DNA from: LSUCC0057 sp048549915 | GTDB lineage: Bacteria; Pseudomonadota; Gammaproteobacteria; Pseudomonadales; Porticoccaceae | Length of the DNA: 43,998 nucleotides | Assembly: GCA_048549915.1 (NCBI GenBank) | Contig: JBLYYE010000023.1 | Location: 1 to 43,998, forward strand | Direction of reading: 5' to 3' | In this document: one piece after another, positions 7,471-16,757 of the stretch | Layout of the letters: every line of letters begins with the position of its first letter | Position numbering within the stretch: position 1 is the stretch's first letter | Made by a program: the position numbers and the translations under genes | The notes under the pieces: generated by a model | Database searches by the model: none | The model's input: the letters and a program-made list of their open reading frames with translations, nothing else | Told to the model about the DNA's origin: nothing

Positions 7471-8970
7471 TCAGCGCAACAGTTTAAGCTTGAGCCCACA
7501 GCCACGCCAATACTCTCTTTCGCGCTCTAAGTCAGCGGCTAACAACGGGTGGCTCTCTAGCCAGTCATCGGCAAAACTCAGCTCAGTCGTCTCGCTTGCA
7601 AAGCTTAAAGTGATGGGGGGTAACTCGCGATCTAGGCGGCGTGTGTTAAGCAGCACGGCCAGACGCAAAACCAAAACCATCTGCAGTAATGCCGGTCGCG
7701 ACAGCAGTGTCAGCTTAGGCAAGTCGTGGCGATAAAAGCGTTTGCGCTGCATTCCCACCAGAGTGGCTAATATCTGCTGCTGCTCACGGCTGAAGCCCGG
7801 TAGATCGGCATTGGTGATGATATAGCGGCCATGCTCTTGCAGCTTGCGATGGCTGATATCCAAACCAATTTCGTGCAGTGCCGCTGCCCAGTAGAGGTAG
7901 CGTGCATATTCCTTGTGAGTGGCCGAGCGCAAGCCCAACTGCGGTAACAGTTGTGCCACCGTGCGCTGTACGCGCTGGCTCTGGTTGCTATCAACAGTGT
8001 AGCGCGCGCAAAGGCTGTCGATAGTGCGAGTGCGAATATCGCGTTCATCGAGTTGGTCGCATAACTCATATAAAACACCTTCGCGCAGAGCGGCTTCATT
8101 GAGTTGTAGCGATTCAATGCCGAGCACACCAAATGCGGCATCTAAAATGGCAAAGGCAGCCGGTAGCTGCGGTTGTCGATGGCTGTCGACTCCTTCAAGG
8201 TTGTCGATATGTTCGGCGGCCACCAGCGCATCGCGCAGAGTAGAGAGAGTCGCTGGCGTGAGCTGATCGTTGAAATCGTCTTGGCAGAGAGAGGCAAAGC
8301 GCAGCAACACTTTAATAGAGCCTGATGTGCCCAATACATGTTGCCAGCCCGTCGCGCAGAAGCGTCGTTCCATTTTAGCTAATTCTACACTGGCCGCTTC
8401 AGTCGCTTTAGCCAGCCGCTCAGGAGTGATAACGCCGTCTTTAAAAAACTTGCGCCGGTAAGATTCGGAGCCCATGGAAAGCGAGGAGAGCTGCAGCGGT
8501 TGAAATTGTTCGCCAATAATAAACTCGGTACTGCCGCCGCCAATATCAATAATTAAACGTCGGCCATCAGCGGGTGTAGTGTGGGCAACCCCTTGGTAGA
8601 TCAGCCGCGCCTCTTCATCGCCACTGACCACCTCGACAGGGTAGGGGAGAATTTCTCGCGCGGCAGCTATAAATTCATCGCGATTCTTAGCCGCACGCAG
8701 CGCATGGGTGGCGATGATTCTTACTCTGTCTGCCGGCAGCCCATTGAGTATTGGCTCAATAGAGTGAAGCGCGTGCAGACCGCGATCGACAGCCGCTGCA
8801 TCGAGCTTACCTTTCTTGAGCCCCGCTGCTAGGCGAACCATCTGTTTTTCAGCAATCAGTGGTTGCAGAGCGCCGTTAACTTGTCGAGCGACAATAATAT
8901 GAATACTGTTAGAGCCAATATCGACAGCAGCTACTTCGGTGACGTCTGTAAGCGCATTGTCGTTGCTCAT
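7471..8970 (-). CDS. ppx: Exopolyphosphatase (Ppx/GppA family)
   Basis: Ppx removes terminal phosphate from inorganic polyphosphate; the related GppA hydrolyses pppGpp. The N-terminal actin-like fold shows the phosphate-binding loops VDIGSNSIHIIV and DIGGGSTEFIIG, and a C-terminal HD-like region follows (about residues 310-499, with YWAAALHEIG). Length 499 aa against 513 for E. coli Ppx. The start codon overlaps the ppk stop by 4 nt (ATGA type), so the two are translationally coupled. The ppk partner makes Ppx more likely than GppA. Confidence 0.93.
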   Translation of the reverse strand: MSNDNALTDVTEVAAVDIGSNSIHIIVARQVNGALQPLIAEKQMVRLAAGLKKGKLDAAAVDRGLHALHSIEPILNGLPADRVRIIATHALRAAKNRDEFIAAAREILPYPVEVVSGDEEARLIYQGVAHTTPADGRRLIIDIGGGSTEFIIGEQFQPLQLSSLSMGSESYRRKFFKDGVITPERLAKATEAASVELAKMERRFCATGWQHVLGTSGSIKVLLRFASLCQDDFNDQLTPATLSTLRDALVAAEHIDNLEGVDSHRQPQLPAAFAILDAAFGVLGIESLQLNEAALREGVLYELCDQLDERDIRTRTIDSLCARYTVDSNQSQRVQRTVAQLLPQLGLRSATHKEYARYLYWAAALHEIGLDISHRKLQEHGRYIITNADLPGFSREQQQILATLVGMQRKRFYRHDLPKLTLLSRPALLQMVLVLRLAVLLNTRRLDRELPPITLSFASETTELSFADDWLESHPLLAADLEREREYWRGCGLKLKLLR

Positions 8971-11045
8971 GAAGATAGCTTGCGCGCTGCGCTCCTCTCG
9001 CTTGCCTTGAGATAGTTGTAGATCTCAATTTGCGAACGGATCTTGCGTTGATTGCCGCGTTTTACATACGGGTTAGTTTGCTCTTGGTCTATTGTGCGGG
9101 CTTTAACTCGGTCGGCAAATTGCAGCTCGATAATATCGATAATGCGCTGTTTTAACGCAGTGTTATAGATCGGGGTAGCGACTTCTACGCGCCGGTCTAT
9201 ATTGCGAGTCATCCAGTCGGCAGAAGAGATGAACACTTTCGGCTCGCCTGCGTTGTGAAAAACCATGACGCGAGGGTGCTCGAGGAATCGATCGACAATA
9301 CTGATGACATGAATGTTTTCAGACATCCCTTTAACACCTGGTATTAGGGCGCACATCCCGCGGACAATAATACGAATTTTTACCCCGACGCGGCTGGCAG
9401 CATAGAGTTCGCTGATCAGTTCGCGGTCGACAAGATTGTTGAGTTTGAGATCAATCTGGGCCGGTTGGTTAGATTCGGCGAGCCGTCGCTCGGCAGTAAT
9501 TAGCTGTATGAGTCGGCTTCGTGAATTGACCGGTGAGACTATCAAGTGATCAAAGTCAAAATGGCGGTAGCTGTACTCAATATAGGTGAAGACGTTGCGC
9601 ACTTCGGCCGCGATCTCTGGGTGGCAGGTAAACAGCGAAAAGTCAGTGTAGATACGGGCGGTATTTTCGTTGAAGTTGCCGGTGCCAATGTGGGCGTACA
9701 AACGTTCCTGCTCAGCTTCTTTGCGGACGATTAAGCAGAGTTTTGAGTGTATTTTCAGCGTAGGTATTCCGAGAGTGACCTTTATGTCGGCTGCTTGCAG
9801 CTTTTCTGTCAGTTCTATATTGCGCTGTTCATCAAAGCGCGCGGTCAGCTCAACATTGACCACCACTTTTTTGCCATTGCGCGCAGCATCGATTAATGAA
9901 TCCACTACCAGTGAGTGTTTGGCTACCCGATAAACGTTAATCCGTATTTCGGTGACACTGGGATCGAATGCAGCTTGTCTAACGAACTCGGTGAAATGGT
10001 TGAATTGATGGTAGGGGTAGTAGAGCAGAATATCTTCGCTATCAATGGCATCAAAAAGGTTTTTGCCGTGCGCAATCGCTGAGTTTTGCAGGGGTGCTAA
10101 GGGCTTTTCTTCTAGAAAGCGAGAGCCCATATTGGGGAAACTAATAAAGTCGCGAAAATTGCGGTAGCGCCCGGCAGAGAGATAGGTGTCGTACTCATCA
10201 AAACCGAGGCCGTCGGCGAGGATTTCGCGGATCCCTTTGGGCATAGATTTGTCAAAGCTCAGCCGCACCGGCTCCGAGGTCAGGCGCTGTTTAACTCCTT
10301 CGCTCATCTTCTCAACCAGGCTAGTGTCAAGATCACTATCCAGTGAGTATTCAGCATCGCGAGTAATCTTCATCGACCAGCTGCGCGCGGACTCTGTTTG
10401 ATAGAGGCCACCAAAAATATCATCCATGCAGTAGCGGATAGCGTCATCAATCAACATGAAATATTTTTTTGCGCGGCCATCTTCAGATTGAAGCGGAATA
10501 AAACGTGATACTGCGGTAGGTATGGCTATCAGTGCAAAGCGGGCGTCATTATTTTGGCGCAGCTCAACCATCAGATAGCTTTCGCCATCGTTGATGACGC
10601 GTTTGAGATCAATACCGCGGTCGACCCACAGCGGCACGATATGCGGCAGGATCTCTTTGGTGAAGTGACGGTGCAGCCAGCGGCCTTGCTTGGCGGTTAG
10701 CTGCGTTTCGTCAAGGCAGTAAATTTTACGTTTAGCGAGTTCGGCGAGCAGGTCGTTATAGATGGCGTCAAATTGCTCACTGAGTTCGGATGTCTTGCGT
10801 TGAATAGCGCGCAACAGTTTGATCAGTGAAGTCTGCTCGCGGGGTGCGCGAACTAGCTCGAGCTCGCGCTGGATTTGAGCAAAACGGACGCGGAAAAACT
10901 CGTCTTGGTTGTTGGAGAAAATACCCAAAAAGCGCATTCTCTCAACAATCGGGTTATTGTCATCCGCCGCCTCTTGCAAGACGCGTTCATTGAACGCTAA
11001 CCAACTGAGGCGGTAATCAAAAAAACGATCTGCAGTGTTTGCCAC
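8967..11045 (-). CDS. ppk1: Polyphosphate kinase 1
   Basis: PPK1 reversibly polymerises the gamma phosphate of ATP into polyphosphate. The 692-aa protein has the four-domain layout of the family. The histidine that is autophosphorylated is H433 (in KIHSKLCL), and the second essential histidine is H590 (LEHPRVMVF), close to H435 and H592 of E. coli. The start is GTG at 11045. It lies 50 nt after phoU on the same strand and overlaps ppx, so uptake and storage of phosphate are probably expressed together. No separate Pho box is visible in the gap. Confidence 0.96.
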   Translation of the reverse strand: MANTADRFFDYRLSWLAFNERVLQEAADDNNPIVERMRFLGIFSNNQDEFFRVRFAQIQRELELVRAPREQTSLIKLLRAIQRKTSELSEQFDAIYNDLLAELAKRKIYCLDETQLTAKQGRWLHRHFTKEILPHIVPLWVDRGIDLKRVINDGESYLMVELRQNNDARFALIAIPTAVSRFIPLQSEDGRAKKYFMLIDDAIRYCMDDIFGGLYQTESARSWSMKITRDAEYSLDSDLDTSLVEKMSEGVKQRLTSEPVRLSFDKSMPKGIREILADGLGFDEYDTYLSAGRYRNFRDFISFPNMGSRFLEEKPLAPLQNSAIAHGKNLFDAIDSEDILLYYPYHQFNHFTEFVRQAAFDPSVTEIRINVYRVAKHSLVVDSLIDAARNGKKVVVNVELTARFDEQRNIELTEKLQAADIKVTLGIPTLKIHSKLCLIVRKEAEQERLYAHIGTGNFNENTARIYTDFSLFTCHPEIAAEVRNVFTYIEYSYRHFDFDHLIVSPVNSRSRLIQLITAERRLAESNQPAQIDLKLNNLVDRELISELYAASRVGVKIRIIVRGMCALIPGVKGMSENIHVISIVDRFLEHPRVMVFHNAGEPKVFISSADWMTRNIDRRVEVATPIYNTALKQRIIDIIELQFADRVKARTIDQEQTNPYVKRGNQRKIRSQIEIYNYLKASERSAARKLSS

Positions 11046-11095
11046 GGTGCGGGTAGATCCTATTTGATTGATACTGGCAAGCCGCCGCGCGCCGA

Positions 11096-11785
11096 TCAGT
11101 GACCGTCGCGGTGGCGTATATCCTTACCTTTAACAACAAAAACTACTTGTTCGCAGAGGTTTTTCGCGTGGTCACCGATACGCTCCAGCGAGCGCACAAC
11201 CCATAGAATATTGATGACTCGGCTGATGCTGCGCGGGTCTTCCATCATATAAGTGACTAGTTCACGAAGGGCCGTCTTATATTCCATGTCGATCTTTTTG
11301 TCCTCTTTGAGCGTGGCCATAGCGGTATCAGCATCAAAGCGGGCAAAAGAGTCTAATGAGTTGCGCAGTATTTGACTGACAGATTGAGCCAGATGACGCA
11401 CCTCGCTATAACCCATCGGTGAGGGGCCAGATTCTGTCAGTTCGAGAGCGTGTTTGGCGATTTTTTTCGCCTCATCGCCAATTCGCTCAAGGTCTGCTAC
11501 CGCGCGAGTCACCGCAATGATCAAGCGTAAATCACTGGCAGCGGGTTGGCGGCGCGCAATAACCAGAACACACGCTTCATCAATCTCGAGCTCCATTTCG
11601 TCGACTTTGTTATCGCGCTGGATCACTTGCTCGGCCAGCTGGCTGTCTGCTTCGCAAATAGCGTGTACGGCATCGGCGAGCTGCTGCTCAACTTGTCCGC
11701 CCATATTCATAAGATCAGTGCGGATATCCTCTAACTCTTCGTCAAAGACCGAAGCGATATGGTTATCGAAGGGTAATTTTTCCAT
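11096..11785 (-). CDS. phoU: Phosphate-specific transport system accessory protein PhoU
   Basis: PhoU is a helical cytoplasmic protein that links the Pst transporter to PhoR and keeps the Pho regulon off when phosphate is sufficient. The two three-helix repeats of the family are visible, with the motifs ADLERIGDEAKKIA and SLERIGDHAKNL, which bind metal clusters in known structures. Length 229 aa is normal. AGGAG lies 7 nt before the ATG. It is 13 nt downstream of pstB in the pst operon. Confidence 0.96.
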   Translation of the reverse strand: MEKLPFDNHIASVFDEELEDIRTDLMNMGGQVEQQLADAVHAICEADSQLAEQVIQRDNKVDEMELEIDEACVLVIARRQPAASDLRLIIAVTRAVADLERIGDEAKKIAKHALELTESGPSPMGYSEVRHLAQSVSQILRNSLDSFARFDADTAMATLKEDKKIDMEYKTALRELVTYMMEDPRSISRVINILWVVRSLERIGDHAKNLCEQVVFVVKGKDIRHRDGH

Positions 11786-11798
11786 GGAGTTGCTCCTG

Positions 11799-12614
11799 TT
11801 AGCCGAACCGGCCGGTAATGTAGCCTTCGGTCAACTCGTGTTCAGGCATTGTAAACACCTGCTCAGTGGGGTTGACCTCAATTAAGCGGCCGAGGTGGAA
11901 GTAGGCAGTGCGGTGTGAAACTCGCGCAGCTTGCTGCATTGAGTGGGTGACAATGGCGATGGTGAAGTTTTCGCTCAGCTCTTCGATCAGCTCTTCAATT
12001 TTTGCTGTTGCGATAGGGTCGAGAGCCGAACACGGCTCATCCATTAAGATCACTTCTGGGTTAACCGCAATAGCCCGGGCGATGCACAGGCGCTGCTGTT
12101 GTCCGCCAGAGAGTCCGGTGCCGGGCTGGTGCAGGCGATCTTTTACCTCCATCCATAGGCCGGCTTTGCGCAAGCTGTTTTCGACGATCTCATCAAGATC
12201 TACTCGGCTCTCGGCTAAACCGTGAATTTTTGGGCCGTAGGCGACATTGTCGTAGATCGACTTGGGGAACGGGTTGGGTTTTTGAAAGACCATGCCCACT
12301 CGAGCGCGTAGTTCGACCACATCGAGCTTGGGGTCGTACAAATTTTGCCCATCCATTGTGATGCTGCCCTCAACGCGGCAGCCTTCAATAGTGTCGTTCA
12401 TTCGGTTAAGTGAGCGCAAAAAAGTCGATTTTCCACAGCCCGATGGCCCAATCATAGCCATTACCTCATTTTGACCAATGTCTAAGCTGACATCGAAAAT
12501 GGCCTGTTTGTCGCCATAAAAAATATTTACATCGCGCATCGACATGCGAGCGTTGTCTTGAAACTGAGTGCCTACACTCTGTTCAGTGCTGCTCTCTTCG
12601 ATTTTGTTAGCCAT
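11799..12614 (-). CDS. pstB: Phosphate ABC transporter ATP-binding protein
   Basis: PstB powers phosphate import through the PstC-PstA channel. Walker A (GPSGCGKST), the Q-loop region (VGMVFQKPNPFP), the ABC signature (LSGGQQQR) and Walker B (VILMDEPCSALDP) are all intact. The 271 aa include a polar N-terminal extension of roughly 20 residues before the ABC domain. AAGGAG precedes the ATG. The gene sits between pstA and phoU, as in the standard operon. Confidence 0.97.
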   Translation of the reverse strand: MANKIEESSTEQSVGTQFQDNARMSMRDVNIFYGDKQAIFDVSLDIGQNEVMAMIGPSGCGKSTFLRSLNRMNDTIEGCRVEGSITMDGQNLYDPKLDVVELRARVGMVFQKPNPFPKSIYDNVAYGPKIHGLAESRVDLDEIVENSLRKAGLWMEVKDRLHQPGTGLSGGQQQRLCIARAIAVNPEVILMDEPCSALDPIATAKIEELIEELSENFTIAIVTHSMQQAARVSHRTAYFHLGRLIEVNPTEQVFTMPEHELTEGYITGRFG

Positions 12615-12641
12615 AGCAGGCTCCTTGATATTGATGGTGGA

Positions 12642-13949
12642 CTACCAGCGGCGCTCGAGACGTTTGCGAATCAACACGGCGGTAGTATTCATTAAGATTA
12701 AGAAAGCCAGCAGAACCATGATTGCCGCTGAAGTTTTCTCGACAAAGGCGCGCTCAGGGCTATCTGCCCAGAGGAAAATTTGTACGGGTAACACGGTGGC
12801 CGGATCAGTGAACCCGCCCGGTATATCGACAATAAACGCCACCATCCCGATCATTAATAGCGGGGCTGTTTCGCCCAGCGCCTGCGCCATACCGATAATG
12901 GCACCGGTGAGCATGCCGGGCATGGCGAGTGGCAACACGTGGTGGAGGACCATCTGATGTTTAGATGCGCCCATGCCCAAGGCAGCCTCGCGAATAGAGG
13001 GCGGTACCGCTTTGATCGCAGCGCGGCTGGTGATGATAATCGTCGGCAGCGTCATCAAGGTCAGCACTAAGCCGCCGAGCACTGGAATAGAGCGGGGTAC
13101 CTGGAAGAAATTAATAAAAATAGCCAAACCCAACAGACCAAAGATAATTGAGGGTACCGCAGCCAAATTATTAATATTGATCTCGATAAAATCGGTAAAG
13201 CGGTTGCGCGGGGCAAACTCTTCAAGATAAATAGCCGCAGAGACGCCAATCGGGAACGACAGAGCAAAAGTGATAGCTAGCGTAAACAGAGAGCCCATCA
13301 CTGCACCCCAAATGCCCGCTTGTTCAGGTTCGCGCGAGTCGCCGCGGGTGAACAGGTTGCGGTTCCAGCGCGTTTCGATCTCACCGTTGGCGGCGAGTTG
13401 ATCGATCCATGCAATTTGTCGTTCGGTCACTCGTGCAGTGTAGGGCTCGCCGTCGAGTAAGGTTTTGTAGTAGGTGTCGATATCGTCATCAGCCAGCAAC
13501 CAGATACGCTCCTGCTGATCAGCTAAGTTGGGATTGGCGAGCAGGCGATCTTTGAGATCGTAACCGGCACCGTTGCTGACTAGGCGATAGAGTTCGCGAC
13601 GCTGTGTGCGGCCGCGCGCTTCAGGGATAACCTGGCGTATTCCCACTTTGAATAGAGCATCCCAGTCAGCCAGCGCCAGTTGACGCTCGTCGCCAAGGCT
13701 AGTGACACCGAGAGTATCGAGATCGTAGTGAATAGGGACAGAGATATGGGTTGTTTTAAATGCGCCATGCCCTTTGCTGATGATATCGACAAACAACACC
13801 AAGACAGCCGCGAGGCCAAAGGCAATGGCGGCACGGCCATACCAGCGGAAACGGTGCTCGGCGCGGTAGCGGCGTTTTAATGACGCTTTAATGGTTGCCG
13901 AGTGGTCAACCGGCGCACTCTGCGCCGCAGTTTGATGGGTCTCAGTCAT
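12642..13949 (-). CDS. pstA: Phosphate ABC transporter permease PstA, long form
   Basis: PstA is one of two inner-membrane subunits of the high-affinity phosphate importer. The C-terminal 230 or so residues carry the permease core with the EAA-type loop (REAALGMGASKHQMVLHHVLP). Unlike E. coli PstA (about 296 aa), this protein has 435 aa. The extra part is an N-terminal soluble region of roughly 150 residues between the first membrane segment and the core, probably periplasmic. Its start overlaps the pstC stop by 8 nt. Confidence 0.94.
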   Translation of the reverse strand: MTETHQTAAQSAPVDHSATIKASLKRRYRAEHRFRWYGRAAIAFGLAAVLVLFVDIISKGHGAFKTTHISVPIHYDLDTLGVTSLGDERQLALADWDALFKVGIRQVIPEARGRTQRRELYRLVSNGAGYDLKDRLLANPNLADQQERIWLLADDDIDTYYKTLLDGEPYTARVTERQIAWIDQLAANGEIETRWNRNLFTRGDSREPEQAGIWGAVMGSLFTLAITFALSFPIGVSAAIYLEEFAPRNRFTDFIEININNLAAVPSIIFGLLGLAIFINFFQVPRSIPVLGGLVLTLMTLPTIIITSRAAIKAVPPSIREAALGMGASKHQMVLHHVLPLAMPGMLTGAIIGMAQALGETAPLLMIGMVAFIVDIPGGFTDPATVLPVQIFLWADSPERAFVEKTSAAIMVLLAFLILMNTTAVLIRKRLERRW

Positions 13950-15324
13950 ATTGTTCTCGATATTTTTTCACGATTCGCAGGGCCAGAAAATTGAGCCCCA
14001 AAGTGACAATAAATAGCATTAAGCCGAGAGCGAAGGCGGCTAGCGTCTTGGCGCTGTCAAACTCTTGGTCTCCGGTTAACAGCGTGACAATCTGCACGGT
14101 TACGGTGGTCACAGCGTCCAGTGGGTTGGCAGTTAAATTGGCGGCCATGCCGGCGGCCATCACTACAATCATGGTTTCGCCAATGGCGCGTGACACTGCC
14201 AACAATATACCACCGACAATACCGGGCAGCGCTGCGGGGATAACAACATTGCGAATAGTTTCGGAGTGGGTGGCGCCCATCGCCAGCGAGCCGTCGCGCA
14301 GCGATTGCGGCACGGCGGTGATGACATCATCGGCCAGTGACGAGATAAACGGAATAATCATGATGCCCATTACTGAACCCGCTGCCAGGGCGCTCTCGGC
14401 GGCCACATCGAGGCCGAATCCGGCACCGATTTCACGGATCAGCGGGGCAACGGTGAGGGCAGCAAAAAAGCCGTAGACTACGGTGGGTACCCCAGCGAGA
14501 ATCTCTAACATCGGCTTAGCGATACGGCGAAAGCGCGGCGAGGCATACTCCGCCAAGTAAATGGCCGACATTAAGCCTACCGGCACCGCTACCACCATGG
14601 CGATGGCAGAAATCAACAGTGTGCCGGTAAACAACGGTACCGCGCCAAAGCTGCCAGAAGAGCCGATTTGATCAACTCGGATAGCGGTTTGTGGGCTCCA
14701 GCTGGTACCGAAAACAAATTCACTGATAGGGACAGTTTGAAAGAAACGGATCGACTCGAACAGTACCGACATAACGATGCCTAACGTGGTCAAAATGGCC
14801 AGCGACGCACAGAGCAGTAAAAACTTCTGCAACATGCCCTCAACGGCCGCTCGGGCGCGGAAATCAGGGCTAATACGACGCCAGCTCCACAACCCACCAG
14901 CACCACACAGCGTCAATACCAAAATAGTTAACGCCCACTTCTCGGTGGCGGCAATTTGATTGAGCGTATCAGCCGCCGCCAGTACTTGCTCACTTTGCCC
15001 TGTGGCGGGCAGGGCGCCAGAGGCAACATTAATAATACGATTTAAGGTGAGGTTGTAGTCAGCGCTGTCGGCGATAGAGTCTGCCAAACCGCGCATAATA
15101 TGAGCGTTGACCAAGCTATCTGCGCTAAGTTGCCAGACTCCCACAGCAAACAGTGCCGGCAGTGCGACCCAGAGTGCGGTCTGCAAACCGTAGTAAGAGG
15201 GCAGTGAGTGGAGGTGGCGAATGCTGCCGAGTGGTTTGGCAATGCGCAGTGATCGGCCGTAACCAGAAAAATAGGCAAATACCGCCAAAGCGATAATAAT
15301 AAACAGCAAATTGCTTGCTTGCAT
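13942..15324 (-). CDS. pstC: Phosphate ABC transporter permease PstC, long form
   Basis: PstC pairs with PstA to form the phosphate channel. The core has the permease EAA-like loop (RDGSLAMGATHSETIRNVVIP) and several hydrophobic helices. At 460 aa it is about 140 residues longer than E. coli PstC; the additional N-terminal part includes two extra hydrophobic segments around a soluble stretch. Long PstC and PstA forms are known in other gammaproteobacteria. The gene is separated from pstS by 123 nt containing a strong hairpin. Confidence 0.94.
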   Translation of the reverse strand: MQASNLLFIIIALAVFAYFSGYGRSLRIAKPLGSIRHLHSLPSYYGLQTALWVALPALFAVGVWQLSADSLVNAHIMRGLADSIADSADYNLTLNRIINVASGALPATGQSEQVLAAADTLNQIAATEKWALTILVLTLCGAGGLWSWRRISPDFRARAAVEGMLQKFLLLCASLAILTTLGIVMSVLFESIRFFQTVPISEFVFGTSWSPQTAIRVDQIGSSGSFGAVPLFTGTLLISAIAMVVAVPVGLMSAIYLAEYASPRFRRIAKPMLEILAGVPTVVYGFFAALTVAPLIREIGAGFGLDVAAESALAAGSVMGIMIIPFISSLADDVITAVPQSLRDGSLAMGATHSETIRNVVIPAALPGIVGGILLAVSRAIGETMIVVMAAGMAANLTANPLDAVTTVTVQIVTLLTGDQEFDSAKTLAAFALGLMLFIVTLGLNFLALRIVKKYREQYD

Positions 15325-15397
15325 GGTGGAGTCTACCTCTGTACTTTCGGCCGATTGGCCACTCTATTATTCAACCCATCTGCGCCGAGCACAAATA

Positions 15398-15425
15398 CGG
15401 CCCGCTTGGTACTCCAAGCAGGCCG
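15398..15425 (-). terminator. Strong hairpin between pstS and pstC, probable attenuator
   Basis: The 12-nt arms at 15398-15409 and 15414-15425 pair fully in the minus-strand RNA with one G-U pair, around a 4-nt loop. No T-run follows, so a simple intrinsic terminator is unlikely. Hairpins at this place often stabilise the abundant pstS message or reduce read-through into pstCAB. Confidence 0.5.
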
Positions 15426-15447
15426 TCATGGTGCCGACTTTTAACCG

Positions 15448-16503
15448 CTACTTCAACGGTTCTTCGCCGGTCATCGGAGTTAAGTTGGCAACGGCTGCTG
15501 CCAGAGCGCGGCGATCGGCGGTGGGCAGCGGAATCATCCCTTTTTCTGCCAAATAACCCTCTTCTCCCCAGGCTTTTTCGCTAGTAAATTCAGCCAAGTA
15601 ACCCTCTAGCCCAGGCACTACACCGACATGAGCTTTTTTGACATAAAAATACAGTGGACGCGAGACGGGGTAGCTTTTGTCTGCGATCGATTCAAAGTTG
15701 GGTTCGACACCTTCAATGCTGGAGCCTTGGACTTTGTCGGCATTCTGATCCAAGAAGCTAAAGCCAAATATACCCAAGGCACTAGGGTTGGCTTCAAGCT
15801 TTTGAACGATTAGGTTGTCGTTCTCGCCGGCTTCAATGTAAACGCCATCTTCACGCACCGTGTGACAGACAGTTTTGTAGGCTTGCTTGTCGGCTTTTTT
15901 CATCGCTTTAATGGCCGGGAAAGTTTTACAGCCACCTTCAAGCGCCAACTCAGCGAAAGCATCGCGGGTACCCGAGGTGGGCGGTGGGCCGAGAACCTCG
16001 ATAGCGATATCGGGCAGTTCGGGGTTCACTTGTGACCAACGTGTATAGGGGTTGTCGACCAATGCGCCTGAATCGCTAGGCACCTGCTTGGCTAGCGCTA
16101 AGAACAGATCGCGGCGGCTGATGTTGAGTGGTGGTGTACCGCCAGCACTGGCATTGGCGATAACAATACCATCAAAACCAATTTGCACTTCGATGATTTC
16201 GCTGACGCCATTAGATTGGCAGAGTGCAAACTCGGATGCCTTGATGCGGCGGGAGGCATTGGTAACATCGGGGTAGTTTGAGCCGACGCCAGAGCAGAAC
16301 AATTTAAGCCCGCCACCAGAGCCTGTTGCTTCAATTTTGGGGGTGGCACCACCGCTTGAGCGGCCGTAGCGCTCAGCGACAACGGTTGCAAAGGGGTAAA
16401 CGGTAGAAGAGCCAACAATTTCGATAGTGTCTCGCGCCAATACAGGCTGGCTTGCAATTAGTGCTGCGGCGAGTGCTGTGGTGCAAAGTAGAGCTTTTTT
16501 CAT
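15448..16503 (-). CDS. pstS: Phosphate-binding periplasmic protein PstS
   Basis: PstS captures phosphate in the periplasm and delivers it to PstCAB. A signal peptide with a hydrophobic core and the cleavage site VLA-RD is seen in the first 23 residues, followed by the typical IEIVGSSTVYPFA, where backbone and serine contacts bind phosphate. GSGGG and SGTRDAF are further ligand-binding loops. Length 351 aa is normal. It is the first gene of the pst operon and has a near-perfect Pho box about 96 nt upstream of the start, so PhoB control is expected. Confidence 0.97.
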   Translation of the reverse strand: MKKALLCTTALAAALIASQPVLARDTIEIVGSSTVYPFATVVAERYGRSSGGATPKIEATGSGGGLKLFCSGVGSNYPDVTNASRRIKASEFALCQSNGVSEIIEVQIGFDGIVIANASAGGTPPLNISRRDLFLALAKQVPSDSGALVDNPYTRWSQVNPELPDIAIEVLGPPPTSGTRDAFAELALEGGCKTFPAIKAMKKADKQAYKTVCHTVREDGVYIEAGENDNLIVQKLEANPSALGIFGFSFLDQNADKVQGSSIEGVEPNFESIADKSYPVSRPLYFYVKKAHVGVVPGLEGYLAEFTSEKAWGEEGYLAEKGMIPLPTADRRALAAAVANLTPMTGEEPLK

Positions 16504-16598
16504 GGTTTTAACCTCGTCAGATGCTGTTTATGCCATTACAGGTTCTTGCCAAGTTATTACCGCGGCAGGAAGCTTGGGTAAGGAGATTAAGGCGATTA

Positions 16599-16617
16599 TA
16601 TGACAATAATATGACAG
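16599..16617 (-). promoter_or_regulatory. Pho box upstream of pstS
   Basis: On the minus strand the sequence reads CTGTCAT-ATTA-TTGTCAT-A. These are two heptamers 11 bp apart that differ by one base from the PhoB consensus CTGTCAT repeat. It lies upstream of pstS, and the porin Pho box faces the other way 24 bp away. The -10 element is weaker (TAATCT about 10 nt downstream). Confidence 0.88.
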
Positions 16618-16640
16618 CGGCAGAGTGTGGATAGCGCAGC

Positions 16641-16674
16641 TTGTCACAATATTGTCATAAATTAGCAGCATTAT
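16641..16674 (+). promoter_or_regulatory. Pho box and -10 of the porin promoter
   Basis: TTGTCAC (16641-16647) and TTGTCAT (16652-16658) are two PhoB half-sites spaced by 11 bp. Ten nucleotides after the second half-site is CATTAT (16669-16674), a good -10 at the spacing of PhoB-dependent promoters. Transcription would lead into the porin gene starting at 16758. Confidence 0.83.
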
Positions 16675-16757
16675 CGTCATCGTTGATTCATCAAATCGAC
16701 AAAAAAATGTCATTTAACTGCGGTCTACTGCCGCGACAACTCTTCTTAGGAGATGTG

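Noticed and set aside
13895..14476. 193-codon plus-strand frame antisense to pstA/pstC
   Set aside because: It is Ser/Ala/Pro-rich noise opposite two well-supported permease genes.
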